A stretch of 64,000 nucleotides of DNA from Bombiscardovia asteroides_K (lineage in GTDB: Bacteria; Actinomycetota; Actinomycetes; Actinomycetales; Bifidobacteriaceae). The stretch's first letter is position 1, and every line of letters starts with the position of its first letter. A program made the translations under genes and the position numbers. Under the pieces are notes generated by a model that made no database searches, was not told the DNA's origin, and was given only the letters and a program-made list of their open reading frames with translations. Shown here in pieces: positions 1-7,239 of the stretch. The stretch is from positions 1,550,001 to 1,614,000 of the forward strand of contig NZ_CP181447.1 of NCBI RefSeq assembly GCF_048001765.1. The letters run 5' to 3'.

Positions 1-348
1 ACCGGCCATGATGAGAACAGCGATGGCAAAAGGCACGAAAGTAACCAGAGCCACATCATTCGTGATGAACATACTGGAGAAGAAAGGCAGAGAAACCAGG
101 ACCAAGGCCAGGCCCCGCACCGAGCGGACACGACTCAGCAGGCCGGCTCCGATGGCATGGAAGACCCCGATGCGCTGAAATCCGCAAACCACCATCATCA
201 GGGATCCCAGCTGGGTGAGGGTATTGACGTGGATGTAACCCAGATATTGCCGGTCGGGAGGAATGAGGATGCAGGATACGAGAGCGATGACTGCCGCGAC
301 GACCAGGACGGTCTCGTTTTTCAGCAGTCCGATCACCCGATGTTGCAT
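1..348 (-). CDS. SLC13/ArsB-like anion permease, N-terminal part (cut by window edge)
   Basis: The reading frame starts at ATG 348 behind a good Shine-Dalgarno (CCGGAGGTGA) and stays open for 116 codons to the window edge. The visible part has three hydrophobic segments: residues about 12-30, 45-60 and 78-115. The stretch FITNDVALVTFVPFAI is typical of the SLC13/CitM/ArsB ion-transporter superfamily, where the ITND turn belongs to the substrate and cation site. It is probably an inner-membrane anion or dicarboxylate transporter. The substrate cannot be told from this fragment. The upstream 349-540 region must hold its promoter; no clear hexamers were found there. Confidence 0.7.
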   Translation of the reverse strand, partial: MQHRVIGLLKNETVLVVAAVIALVSCILIPPDRQYLGYIHVNTLTQLGSLMMVVCGFQRIGVFHAIGAGLLSRVRSVRGLALVLVSLPFFSSMFITNDVALVTFVPFAIAVLIMAG

Positions 349-542
349 GGTCACCTCCGGCGAACGAATTCCTCACTTAGTTTACGCGCCCGCCCCCGGC
401 TTACAGGACCTTGCCAGGCGCTATTTTCCGCTTCTGAGCCTATGGTCGGGGCACTCGGCACTTACTGGCTGCTAGCCTGTCTGGCCCCGACTTTCGGCCC
501 TTGTCGAATGTTCATAGAGTCGGATGCCAGTGAAGCATGGAA

Positions 543-578
543 AGGGGTCCTGCGAATCAGTGCGTTCGCAGAACCCCT
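543..578 (-). terminator. Rho-independent terminator after the MFS gene
   Basis: Arms AGGGGTCCTGCGAA (543-556) and TTCGCAGAACCCCT (565-578) form a 14-bp stem with one mismatch and an 8-nt loop. On the minus strand the stem is followed by TTT, and it lies 15 nt past the MFS stop codon. Confidence 0.75.
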
Positions 579-592
579 ATCAAATGGCAATA

Positions 593-2050
593 TTACTTGT
601 CGTTCATTCGCTCCGGATCCGGAATCAGATAGGACAGAGCCAGGGCAATCAGCACCAGCACGCCGCCGCCGATCATGGCCGCCACATAGCCGGTACGGGC
701 TCCACCGGAAGCCGCCAAGCCGCTCATGAATGCATAGAGGACCGCATAGCTCAGGCCTGAGCCAAGGTTGAAGGCTCCGGCGTTAAGTCCCGGCAGATAG
801 CCGGTGTTGTCCGAAGGAGACAGGACCACGCCCAGCCCGTTGAGCATGATGTTGGCCGTACCCGCATAGGAGACGCCCAGGATCAGGGAGAGGAGCACCA
901 GACTCCAGATGCTGGGAACCAGGCAGACGTAGATGCCAAAGACCAGTCCCAGCACGCTGACCAGCTGACCCACCCTCAGAACCTTGAGGTAGCCGAAGCG
1001 CGAGGCCAGCATCCCGGCAACCGGGCCAAAGACCAGGCCAACCAGGGCATATGGGGTCAGTGTGGCAAAGGAGACGATACTGGCCTTCAGACCGACACCG
1101 ACCTCGCCATCCTGGGCCAGAGCCGGAACGATCCCGTTCATGATGGCGAAGACACCGACCATGGTGGTGAGAGTCGTCAGCAGCAGGCCCCAGGTACGCC
1201 GCTGCCTCAAATAGGTGGTGGTGACCATGGGCGCCGAAGTGGTGCTCTCGACTTTCCAGAAGATCATGAAGAAGACCGCAGCCACCAGGATCTCGACGAC
1301 TACCAGAATCCAGCGCGCCTGGGCCAGCTTCTCGACCTCATTGATGGCCAGGTAGGCCGCCAGGAAGGCGATACAGAGGAAGACCACACCGGCCCAGTCC
1401 ATGCGAGGACGATCGTCCGCATAGCTCTCACGGGCGAAGAGGGCCACCAGGAGTACGGCGATTACAGCAATGGCCACCATGAACCAGAAGACCGAGCGGA
1501 AGCCGAAAGTGCCGGCCAACCAGCCACCCAGGATGGCATCCACGCCGCCGATGCCACCGTTGACCGCCGTCAAAACGGCCATGAGCTTGGCGTAGCGGGC
1601 CTCATCAGTCACTTCGGCGTGCAGCATGATCAGGGTCATGGGAACGACCGGACCGGCCACCCCCTGAATGACGCGACCAATCATGAGCACCGTCACATTG
1701 GGAGCCAGAGCGGAAACCACGCATCCCAGGGCCGTCAGGCTCAGCATGCCCAGCAGCACCTTCTTGCGGCCGGCCAGATCGCCAAGCCGAGGCAGGAAGA
1801 GGGAGAAGACCGCACAGGAGGTGAAGAACACCGTCTGGGTCAGACCGATGCTGGAGCTGCTGGCATTGAGCTCGGTCCCCATGGTCGTCAGGGCCGGCGA
1901 GAGCATGGAGGCGTTGAGCTGGAAGGCGAAGACGGCGGCCATGAGGGCCGTCATCAAGGCGACTATAGAGGCGCCGGAGCCACCAGCGGTCGTGGCAACG
2001 TGCTTGTCATTCTTGGGTTCGGCTGTGTTCGAAGTCTTCATTGATCTCAT
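593..2050 (-). CDS. MFS transporter, probable nucleoside permease
   Basis: A 485-residue integral membrane protein of the major facilitator superfamily with about 12-14 hydrophobic segments. MFS motif A (RLGDLAGRKKVL) lies between segments 2 and 3, at about residues 85-97. The start codon overlaps the stop of the upstream nucleoside hydrolase gene in an ATGA (2047-2050), so the two are translationally coupled; a second ATG lies at 2041. Context suggests uptake of nucleosides that the hydrolase then cleaves, or export of a base. The substrate assignment is inference; the MFS assignment is firm. A terminator follows directly. Confidence 0.85.
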   Translation of the reverse strand: MRSMKTSNTAEPKNDKHVATTAGGSGASIVALMTALMAAVFAFQLNASMLSPALTTMGTELNASSSSIGLTQTVFFTSCAVFSLFLPRLGDLAGRKKVLLGMLSLTALGCVVSALAPNVTVLMIGRVIQGVAGPVVPMTLIMLHAEVTDEARYAKLMAVLTAVNGGIGGVDAILGGWLAGTFGFRSVFWFMVAIAVIAVLLVALFARESYADDRPRMDWAGVVFLCIAFLAAYLAINEVEKLAQARWILVVVEILVAAVFFMIFWKVESTTSAPMVTTTYLRQRRTWGLLLTTLTTMVGVFAIMNGIVPALAQDGEVGVGLKASIVSFATLTPYALVGLVFGPVAGMLASRFGYLKVLRVGQLVSVLGLVFGIYVCLVPSIWSLVLLSLILGVSYAGTANIMLNGLGVVLSPSDNTGYLPGLNAGAFNLGSGLSYAVLYAFMSGLAASGGARTGYVAAMIGGGVLVLIALALSYLIPDPERMNDK

Positions 2051-2991
2051 CCAATCGCGGTGATGGCCTTGACCACCAGGTCCCAGAATCCCTGGAAGTC
2101 CAGCTTGACGGCCACCTGGGTGTGGCAGTCCTCAGCAGAAGGCTCGGGACCACGCAGATCGGCCACGGTCATCCCGCAGGTCAGGTCCCCGCGCAGTTCC
2201 ACATCAACCGGGCAGCGACGGGTGCTCACAATAGAGGGGTCAATCAGATAGGCCACAGTGCAGGGATCATGCACGGGCGGGTCCACGAAGTCCTGGTTGT
2301 CCTGGTAGGACTTGCGGAAGAAGTCCATGAGCCCACTGACGAAGTGGGCCAAATCGGTGCCGATGCCCTCGATGCGCTGCTGAACCTCGGGAGTGCATAG
2401 GGCCTGGTGGGTCAGATCCAGCCCCACCATGGTGACCGGCCAAGGCTCATTGAAGACGATATGAGCAGCCTCGGGATCCACCTTGATATTGAATTCAGCA
2501 ACAGCGCTCCAGTTACCCACATGGTAGCCGCCGCCCATGAGCACGACCTCGCGGACGCGATCGACAATGCGGGGTTCCTTGCGAACGGCCATGGCGATGT
2601 TGGTCAGGGGTCCAGTCGGAACCAGAGTCACTGTGCCTGGCTCCTCGCGCATGATGGTCTCGATGATCCAATCGACTGCATGGCCAGGATCCAGGGGCCG
2701 GGTAGGCTCAGGCAGCTCGACACCATCAAGACCAGTCTGGCCATGGATGGAAGCGGCCACCTCCTGAGGACGCACCAACGGCCTATCACATCCGGCATGG
2801 ACCGGCACCTGACGCGCATGTGCCTTCTCCAGCACAGCCCTCGCATTGTAGGTAACCTTGTCCAGACTCTGGTTGCCGCCAACCGTAGTCACTCCGATCA
2901 GGTCGATCCGTGGATCGCCTACGGCCAGAAGGATAGCCACCGCATCGTCATGACCTGGATCGCAGTCCAGGATGATCTTGCGCGTCGTCAT
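2047..2991 (-). CDS. Nucleoside hydrolase (Rih/IUNH family)
   Basis: Ribonucleoside hydrolase of about 314 residues that splits nucleosides into base and ribose in the cytoplasm. The N-terminal DCDPGHDDA motif (about residues 8-16) supplies the Asp cluster that holds the catalytic Ca2+. VPTGPLTNIA and the HDPCTVAYL stretch carrying the distal metal and substrate residues follow. I chose ATG 2991 because it puts the metal motif at the family position near the N-terminus and has AGGCGAG upstream; an in-frame upstream ATG at 3051 adds a non-conserved extension. The gene is coupled by ATGA to the MFS gene. Whether it prefers purines or pyrimidines is not readable from sequence. Confidence 0.9.
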   Translation of the reverse strand: MTTRKIILDCDPGHDDAVAILLAVGDPRIDLIGVTTVGGNQSLDKVTYNARAVLEKAHARQVPVHAGCDRPLVRPQEVAASIHGQTGLDGVELPEPTRPLDPGHAVDWIIETIMREEPGTVTLVPTGPLTNIAMAVRKEPRIVDRVREVVLMGGGYHVGNWSAVAEFNIKVDPEAAHIVFNEPWPVTMVGLDLTHQALCTPEVQQRIEGIGTDLAHFVSGLMDFFRKSYQDNQDFVDPPVHDPCTVAYLIDPSIVSTRRCPVDVELRGDLTCGMTVADLRGPEPSAEDCHTQVAVKLDFQGFWDLVVKAITAIG

Positions 2992-3018
2992 ATACTCGCC
3001 TACGCCTTTCTCATGGGT

Positions 3019-3051
3019 ATGTCCTGGGCCATGGATCATGGCCCAGGACAT
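3019..3051. repeat. Perfect inverted repeat (15-bp arms, 3-nt loop)
   Basis: Arms 3019-3033 (ATGTCCTGGGCCATG) and 3037-3051 are exact reverse complements around GAT. It sits between the stop of the GIY-YIG/helicase gene (3097) and the start of the nucleoside hydrolase gene (2991). No T-run follows on either strand. It may be a hairpin terminator, an mRNA-protecting hairpin, or an operator for the nucleoside operon. Confidence 0.6.
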
Positions 3052-3096
3052 GATACCGCTGATTGACGTTCAATCGATGTAGGCGCGTTAGGCTGG

Positions 3097-5250
3097 TCAG
3101 TCCCGGACCTGGGCGAACCCACCCACTGCCCAGGCCAGTCGATCACGAAGCTCGGGATCCACCGCGAATAGCCCCAATCCGTGCACCCCTCGCTTGAGCA
3201 GCACATTGAACTCGTGCCGAAGATTATCCACAGGATTCATCTCCGGCTCCGACCGCTGATTGGTCGCCAATGTGTTAAAACTGAGCTTCGGTTCGAATTC
3301 GATCTTTCCGTTCCTGTAGGTGACCGAGGGTCCTATTATGACCCCCGCATAGTTGAGATCAAAACCTTGAATGGTGAAGATGGAGCCCACCTCATCAATA
3401 GTGAAAGGCAACTCGGCCCAGGCGATCCGGTGATTTGCAGCAGAGTTTCCCTGTGCCTCATATAGCTCGTAATTCCAGGGCATGGCAAATTCGCCTTCAC
3501 CGTCCTGCCCCTTTTCGGCCCAAACCCACTGGCCTGAATCCTCTTGGCGTAGTACAACCTGCCAGTGGCGGGAGGGATCGCTTGGATCCGGGTGATTCTT
3601 GCTGCTATAAGGCCAGTCATAGGTGGCCAGGAGTCGGCAGAGGCCCAAAGAGCCCTCGTCCCTTTTCCCCCTGTCTTTTTGACGAATGAACTTCCTCAAG
3701 TCTGTAGGCGAGTCAAACACCTTGATCTCATAAGGATGTTCCGAAGGATCCGGATGCAAGAGGCCAATGACGCCATCCTTGGCTGTCATCCGATCCAGCC
3801 AGGCGCAGGTTGCGGGGTCTGCCTGAATGCGCATCTGGTGATCCAAACGAACATGACTGACCTGAAAGGTATCCTCGCGTTCATGCTGGCCGTCTCGTGA
3901 CCTTTCGCGGATGAGCATGGGTCGCGAGAAGGTTTTGTCGGATTCAGAACCCGTCAATCCCAGAAGTCGACTTTCCTGGGCATCCACGAACTGGGATCCA
4001 CGCAAGACCTGTTCAGGGTCGAAGACCACGATCGCCACTTTTGCCCGTCGCAGAATGTCGTAGAGCTGGTTGCTTCCGGAATAGCTCTGCGACCCTTGCG
4101 TCAGCAGCAGGTGCGCCTCGTCAATCAGCACCACATCTGCCTTGGCATCGACGCTATTCATGGGGTCCGCTGCCCTGCCTGTGGACCGACCATTTCGATT
4201 GGTGTGCTTGCTAAACCGGTTGATGAACTGAACCGCGCCAACCACGCACTGTCCGCGTTGCTTTTGCAATCCCAGCTTCAGAGCCATCTGGTTGTAGACG
4301 TTAGCCTGCTCGACCTGGTTGACAATGATGTAGGAACGCTGCCTGGCTTTTGCCGAACGGTTATCGTCCTTGCCGTTCAGGTTCCCATAGATGCCATATC
4401 TTGCACATATCTGATAGAAGAGATGACTGAGCAAAACGGTCTTGCCAGTCCCTGACATACCCTGAACAACAATAACCTGGGTATGAGCTTTATCGTTGAT
4501 CCGAACCGGTCCTGTAGATTCCGTCAACGAGTGGAAACCCTCGTCACGATTTTGAACAATGACCGACTCCAGCACGTGCAGAACGGCCTCTTCAGCCCGC
4601 CGTTGTTCGTCGGTAAGTTTGCGGAAGGGCGAGGCTTTGAACAGGACGGAATCCAGAATCGCCTTCTCTTCCGGGAACAGATCGGGCTCCATTTCGTGCA
4701 GGGTCTGCCAGGCCTTGGAAAAGATGCTGTCGAATTCATCGCTGGTGTAGTACATGTCCTGAGCATTGGTTCTACGGTTCATAACCAGCTTGACCGCATC
4801 GACGCTCTGCATATACCCCATCAACCGGTTTTCCATATCCAGAGTCAAGGACTTATTGAAGTGGCGATCACCGATAATGTACTGGCAGACCCTGTCCTGA
4901 TGATAGCGCATGAATCGCACCAAGCGTTCCCAATCCGTCCTGGTCCGTGGATCCAGCTCAATGTGCTGCCTGGTTCGAGAACGGATGTCGTTGGTTTCCC
5001 CGACGTAAACCACATAAGGGGGCCCACCACCATGCTTTTTGCTGCTGTCCCTTTCGTCGGCAGAGACAATGTATACAGTGGGATAGCGCAAGAAGAGCTC
5101 CTCAAGCAGCCTCTCCTCGAATTTGCTGTCCTGGTTGCCAACAGCTTCCGCCTGCTTATACTCGGCAATAGCCTTGGAAAAATCCTCATCCCTGAAATTT
5201 CCATAGGGCAAAGTCATCACCACAGGCTGCGGTGCGCTTGATGAATCCAT
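3097..5250 (-). CDS. GIY-YIG nuclease / Schlafen-type (DUF2075) helicase fusion
   Basis: A 717-residue two-module protein. Residues about 58-98 form a GIY-YIG nuclease core: YIVS, then YVVYVGETNDIRSRTRQH, with a conserved Glu later in LDMENRL. From about 260 it carries the DUF2075/SLFN DNA/RNA helicase ATPase: Walker A GMSGTGKT near 264-271, Walker B DVVLIDEAH near 371-379, and a late FTIQGFDLNYAGVIIGPS motif of superfamily 1-like helicases. ATG 5250 is preferred over upstream in-frame starts because it leaves a 67-bp region shared with the divergent MazG-like gene; its Shine-Dalgarno is weak. Base use looks less GC-rich than the housekeeping neighbours. Nuclease plus helicase suggests nucleic-acid surveillance or phage defence; no function is proven. 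Confidence 0.85.
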   Translation of the reverse strand: MDSSSAPQPVVMTLPYGNFRDEDFSKAIAEYKQAEAVGNQDSKFEERLLEELFLRYPTVYIVSADERDSSKKHGGGPPYVVYVGETNDIRSRTRQHIELDPRTRTDWERLVRFMRYHQDRVCQYIIGDRHFNKSLTLDMENRLMGYMQSVDAVKLVMNRRTNAQDMYYTSDEFDSIFSKAWQTLHEMEPDLFPEEKAILDSVLFKASPFRKLTDEQRRAEEAVLHVLESVIVQNRDEGFHSLTESTGPVRINDKAHTQVIVVQGMSGTGKTVLLSHLFYQICARYGIYGNLNGKDDNRSAKARQRSYIIVNQVEQANVYNQMALKLGLQKQRGQCVVGAVQFINRFSKHTNRNGRSTGRAADPMNSVDAKADVVLIDEAHLLLTQGSQSYSGSNQLYDILRRAKVAIVVFDPEQVLRGSQFVDAQESRLLGLTGSESDKTFSRPMLIRERSRDGQHEREDTFQVSHVRLDHQMRIQADPATCAWLDRMTAKDGVIGLLHPDPSEHPYEIKVFDSPTDLRKFIRQKDRGKRDEGSLGLCRLLATYDWPYSSKNHPDPSDPSRHWQVVLRQEDSGQWVWAEKGQDGEGEFAMPWNYELYEAQGNSAANHRIAWAELPFTIDEVGSIFTIQGFDLNYAGVIIGPSVTYRNGKIEFEPKLSFNTLATNQRSEPEMNPVDNLRHEFNVLLKRGVHGLGLFAVDPELRDRLAWAVGGFAQVRD

Positions 5251-5317
5251 GGTTTTCACTATGCCACGAACCCACACCAATCCGATGACAGGAGGGCCGG
5301 CTGATAGGCTCGCAATC

Positions 5318-5650
5318 ATGATCAGCAAGGAAACAGAAACAGCGGTGATGGATTTTGTGCACGAGCGCGACTGGGATCAATTCCACACGCCCGCCAACCT
5401 GGCTAAATCAATCTGCATCGAAGCTGCCGAGCTCTTGGAATGCTATCAGTGGGGGGATGATCCCAGGGACGGAGATGAAGACCATGTGGCCGACGAGCTG
5501 GCGGATGTGCTCACCTATTGCATCCAGCTGGCGGATCGGCTGAATCTGGATATGGACCGAATCATCGTGGATAAACTGCAGAGGACGGCCGAAAGATATC
5601 CGGTGGCCACTTCACGCGGCTCCAGCCGAAAATACCGGCCCCTGCACTGA
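5318..5650 (+). CDS. MazG-like nucleotide pyrophosphohydrolase
   Basis: A 110-residue all-alpha NTP pyrophosphohydrolase of the MazG/RS21-C6 (dCTPase-like) type, which hydrolyses (d)NTPs to monophosphates. The metal-binding acidic motifs are visible: EAAELLE near residues 26-32, and DELADVLTY near 53-61. Single-domain length fits RS21-C6-like enzymes and not the two-domain MazG. ATG 5318 is chosen because it starts at the expected amphipathic helix; the in-frame start at 5249 would lengthen it with non-conserved sequence and reach into the divergent gene. It diverges from the GIY-YIG/helicase gene across 67 bp, so the two may be co-regulated. Confidence 0.8.
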   Translation: MISKETETAVMDFVHERDWDQFHTPANLAKSICIEAAELLECYQWGDDPRDGDEDHVADELADVLTYCIQLADRLNLDMDRIIVDKLQRTAERYPVATSRGSSRKYRPLH

Positions 5651-5660
5651 CTACATCAAT

Positions 5661-6434
5661 TCAACAAGTCTGTAGGTCCAGCGACCCCGATCGTCCCAGT
5701 CGCTTGGCGATCAGCGCGGACAGGTTATCCAAGGTGACTCCCCTATAGCTGTTTATGGAAGTGAACTGGGGGCCGGATGAGGTGTCGACCGGGTTGGTAC
5801 CGGTATAGGCCACGGTGGTGGCTCCTGATGCCACAGCCGATGTGATGCCGGTCAAGGTATCCTCGAAGGCCAGGCAGGAGGCCATCGAATCAGGGCTGTT
5901 GATGCCCACCAGACTGGCCGCATGCAGATAGGGGGCAGGATCAGGCTTCTGCGCCAGCCCATCATCCCCGCAGACATAATCGGCAAAAGCCCCTTCGGGT
6001 GCCTTAGCGACCACACCCTGAGCCATACGTCGTGGCGAAGTAGTGACCAGAATCGAGGGGATGCCGGCCTTAACCAGGTCTGTCAGGATGGCACGAACCC
6101 CTTCAATCCAAGGCATGTGACACTCCTCCATAGCAATCACTCCATCGATTAACAGATCTGGAATTTGATTCTCAGGAAGGTCAAGACCCCGATCGCACAT
6201 CATCCTCGCCACCTTGGTCAGGGGTTTGCCGGAAACCTGCCAACCCATGTCGGCATTCCAGTCTCCTCCATGCTCGCGCGCTAAATCGACCTCCGCCTGA
6301 TGCCAGTAGGGCTCTGAGTCGATCAGGGTTCCGTCCATGTCCCAGAAAACCGCAAGCGGTCGGCGACCCACAGCAGGCCGGGCTTTGTCAGTCGACCCAA
6401 CACGGCTTTCTTCCTTTTGATGCTCCGTATTCAT
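5661..6434 (-). CDS. HAD-family hydrolase (phosphoglycolate/beta-PGM-like phosphatase)
   Basis: A 257-residue cytoplasmic haloacid-dehalogenase phosphatase. Motif I WDMDGTLIDSEP (about residues 31-42) supplies the nucleophile Asp and the general acid Asp. Motif II is ILVTTSPRR (about 126-134). Motif IV lies around FEDTLTGI, after a helical cap domain of the subfamily I type. ATG 6434 has AGGGTGA at good spacing. The roughly 25 residues before motif I are an extension not usual in the family. Substrate is unknown; sugar phosphates or phosphoglycolate are typical. The XRE regulator lies 49 bp upstream on the same strand. Confidence 0.85.
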   Translation of the reverse strand: MNTEHQKEESRVGSTDKARPAVGRRPLAVFWDMDGTLIDSEPYWHQAEVDLAREHGGDWNADMGWQVSGKPLTKVARMMCDRGLDLPENQIPDLLIDGVIAMEECHMPWIEGVRAILTDLVKAGIPSILVTTSPRRMAQGVVAKAPEGAFADYVCGDDGLAQKPDPAPYLHAASLVGINSPDSMASCLAFEDTLTGITSAVASGATTVAYTGTNPVDTSSGPQFTSINSYRGVTLDNLSALIAKRLGRSGSLDLQTC

Positions 6435-6483
6435 GCATTCACCCTATCGGCAAGGCTCGTCTTGAGCATAGCGCTGCTGCGCA

Positions 6484-6762
6484 TTACTTGGCATGAAGAT
6501 CCGGCCATGGATCAGGTAGCAGCTCATCCAGACTCAGATCAAGCACTTGAGCAACTGCCATTATGTTGATCAAACTGGGATTGGCTGGGCTCCCGGGTCG
6601 CGACTGACCATGCTCCAACTGTTGATATGCGAATCGGGAAAGGTTGGCATTATAGGCGACGAACTCTTGGCTGTAATGTAAAGCCGTCCTTCGGCGTTGT
6701 ATGTTCAAGCCTAATACCACGGCGTATTCCGCCCACCCGCTCGGTACCTGAGAATGTGCCAT
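6484..6762 (-). CDS. XRE-family helix-turn-helix regulator
   Basis: A 92-residue protein made almost only of a Cro/CI-type helix-turn-helix (about residues 17-78): GLNIQRRRTALHYSQEFVA, then NLSRFAYQQLEHGQSRP, then VLDLSLDELLP. This is the standard five-helix XRE domain. Lacking a sensing domain, it could be a small autonomous repressor. The Shine-Dalgarno is poor, so the start could move. It lies next to a decayed gene in a locally AT-rich stretch (6763-7160), which suggests the remains of an acquired region. Target unknown. Confidence 0.75.
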   Translation of the reverse strand: MAHSQVPSGWAEYAVVLGLNIQRRRTALHYSQEFVAYNANLSRFAYQQLEHGQSRPGSPANPSLINIMAVAQVLDLSLDELLPDPWPDLHAK

Positions 6763-6841
6763 ACAGCCAAAGTAGGGACAAAGAGTGAGTTATCATGCTT
6801 TACTAGTAATACTATATCTGTAAGGCATTACGGGTTTATAA

Positions 6842-7162
6842 ACAAGGGAGAATTCTCAAACTCTGCCTTGCATCAACAATGGATTTGTCGCTGTTCAAGC
6901 TACTGCATTGCTTGTAGTAGCACCTGGATATGGATATTTCTTCGTCATCGGAGCCAACAGTCTTTTTGGTATCGACACGCAGACACCCGACTGGATGCTG
7001 ACACCCTTGGTCCAACTGGCCGTCCTACATCTGAAGGCTCAGGCGATTTACCGTCACACCAGGAATTCCTTTCTGGGTGGCATCATGACTGCGATTATGG
7101 TCACCGTGATGACCTGAATCAACTCCCAGCTCTACTTCTCCGCCTTACAGGAAACTAAAAAA
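6842..7162 (+). pseudogene. Decayed membrane-protein gene (C-terminal remnant)
   Basis: From 6842 an open frame without any ATG start codes for a membrane-like segment (APGYGYFFVIGANSLFG) and a second one (NSFLGGIMTAIMVTVMT), ended by TGA at 7115-7117. Beyond that stop the same frame continues plausibly (INSQLYFSALQETKK) for another 15 codons. Only a TTG at 6908 could start it. Loss of the N-terminus plus a stop inside a coherent frame suggests a decayed gene. The pattern loosely recalls the C-terminal end of large membrane-anchored alpha/beta hydrolases, but that is a weak impression. Confidence 0.35.
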
Positions 7163-7219
7163 CCCAAGTCCTTCCCGCCCCTGTTCGGAAGCAAAGATGT
7201 CAACAAGGACAGGGAGGAC
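7157..7219 (-). terminator. Probable terminator after dnaG
   Basis: On the minus strand GTCCTCCCTGT (7209-7219) can pair with ACAGGGGCGGGAAGGAC (7169-7185) in an imperfect, bulged stem with a roughly 23-nt loop. Six T residues (7157-7162 complement) follow. It is 21 nt past the dnaG stop. Confidence 0.5.
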
Positions 7220-7239
7220 CAACCTATCTGATCACCAGT

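Noticed and set aside
6754..7158. 134-residue plus-strand open frame after the XRE gene
   Set aside because: Cys/Trp/His-rich, no family character; the coherent hydrophobic signal is in another frame.
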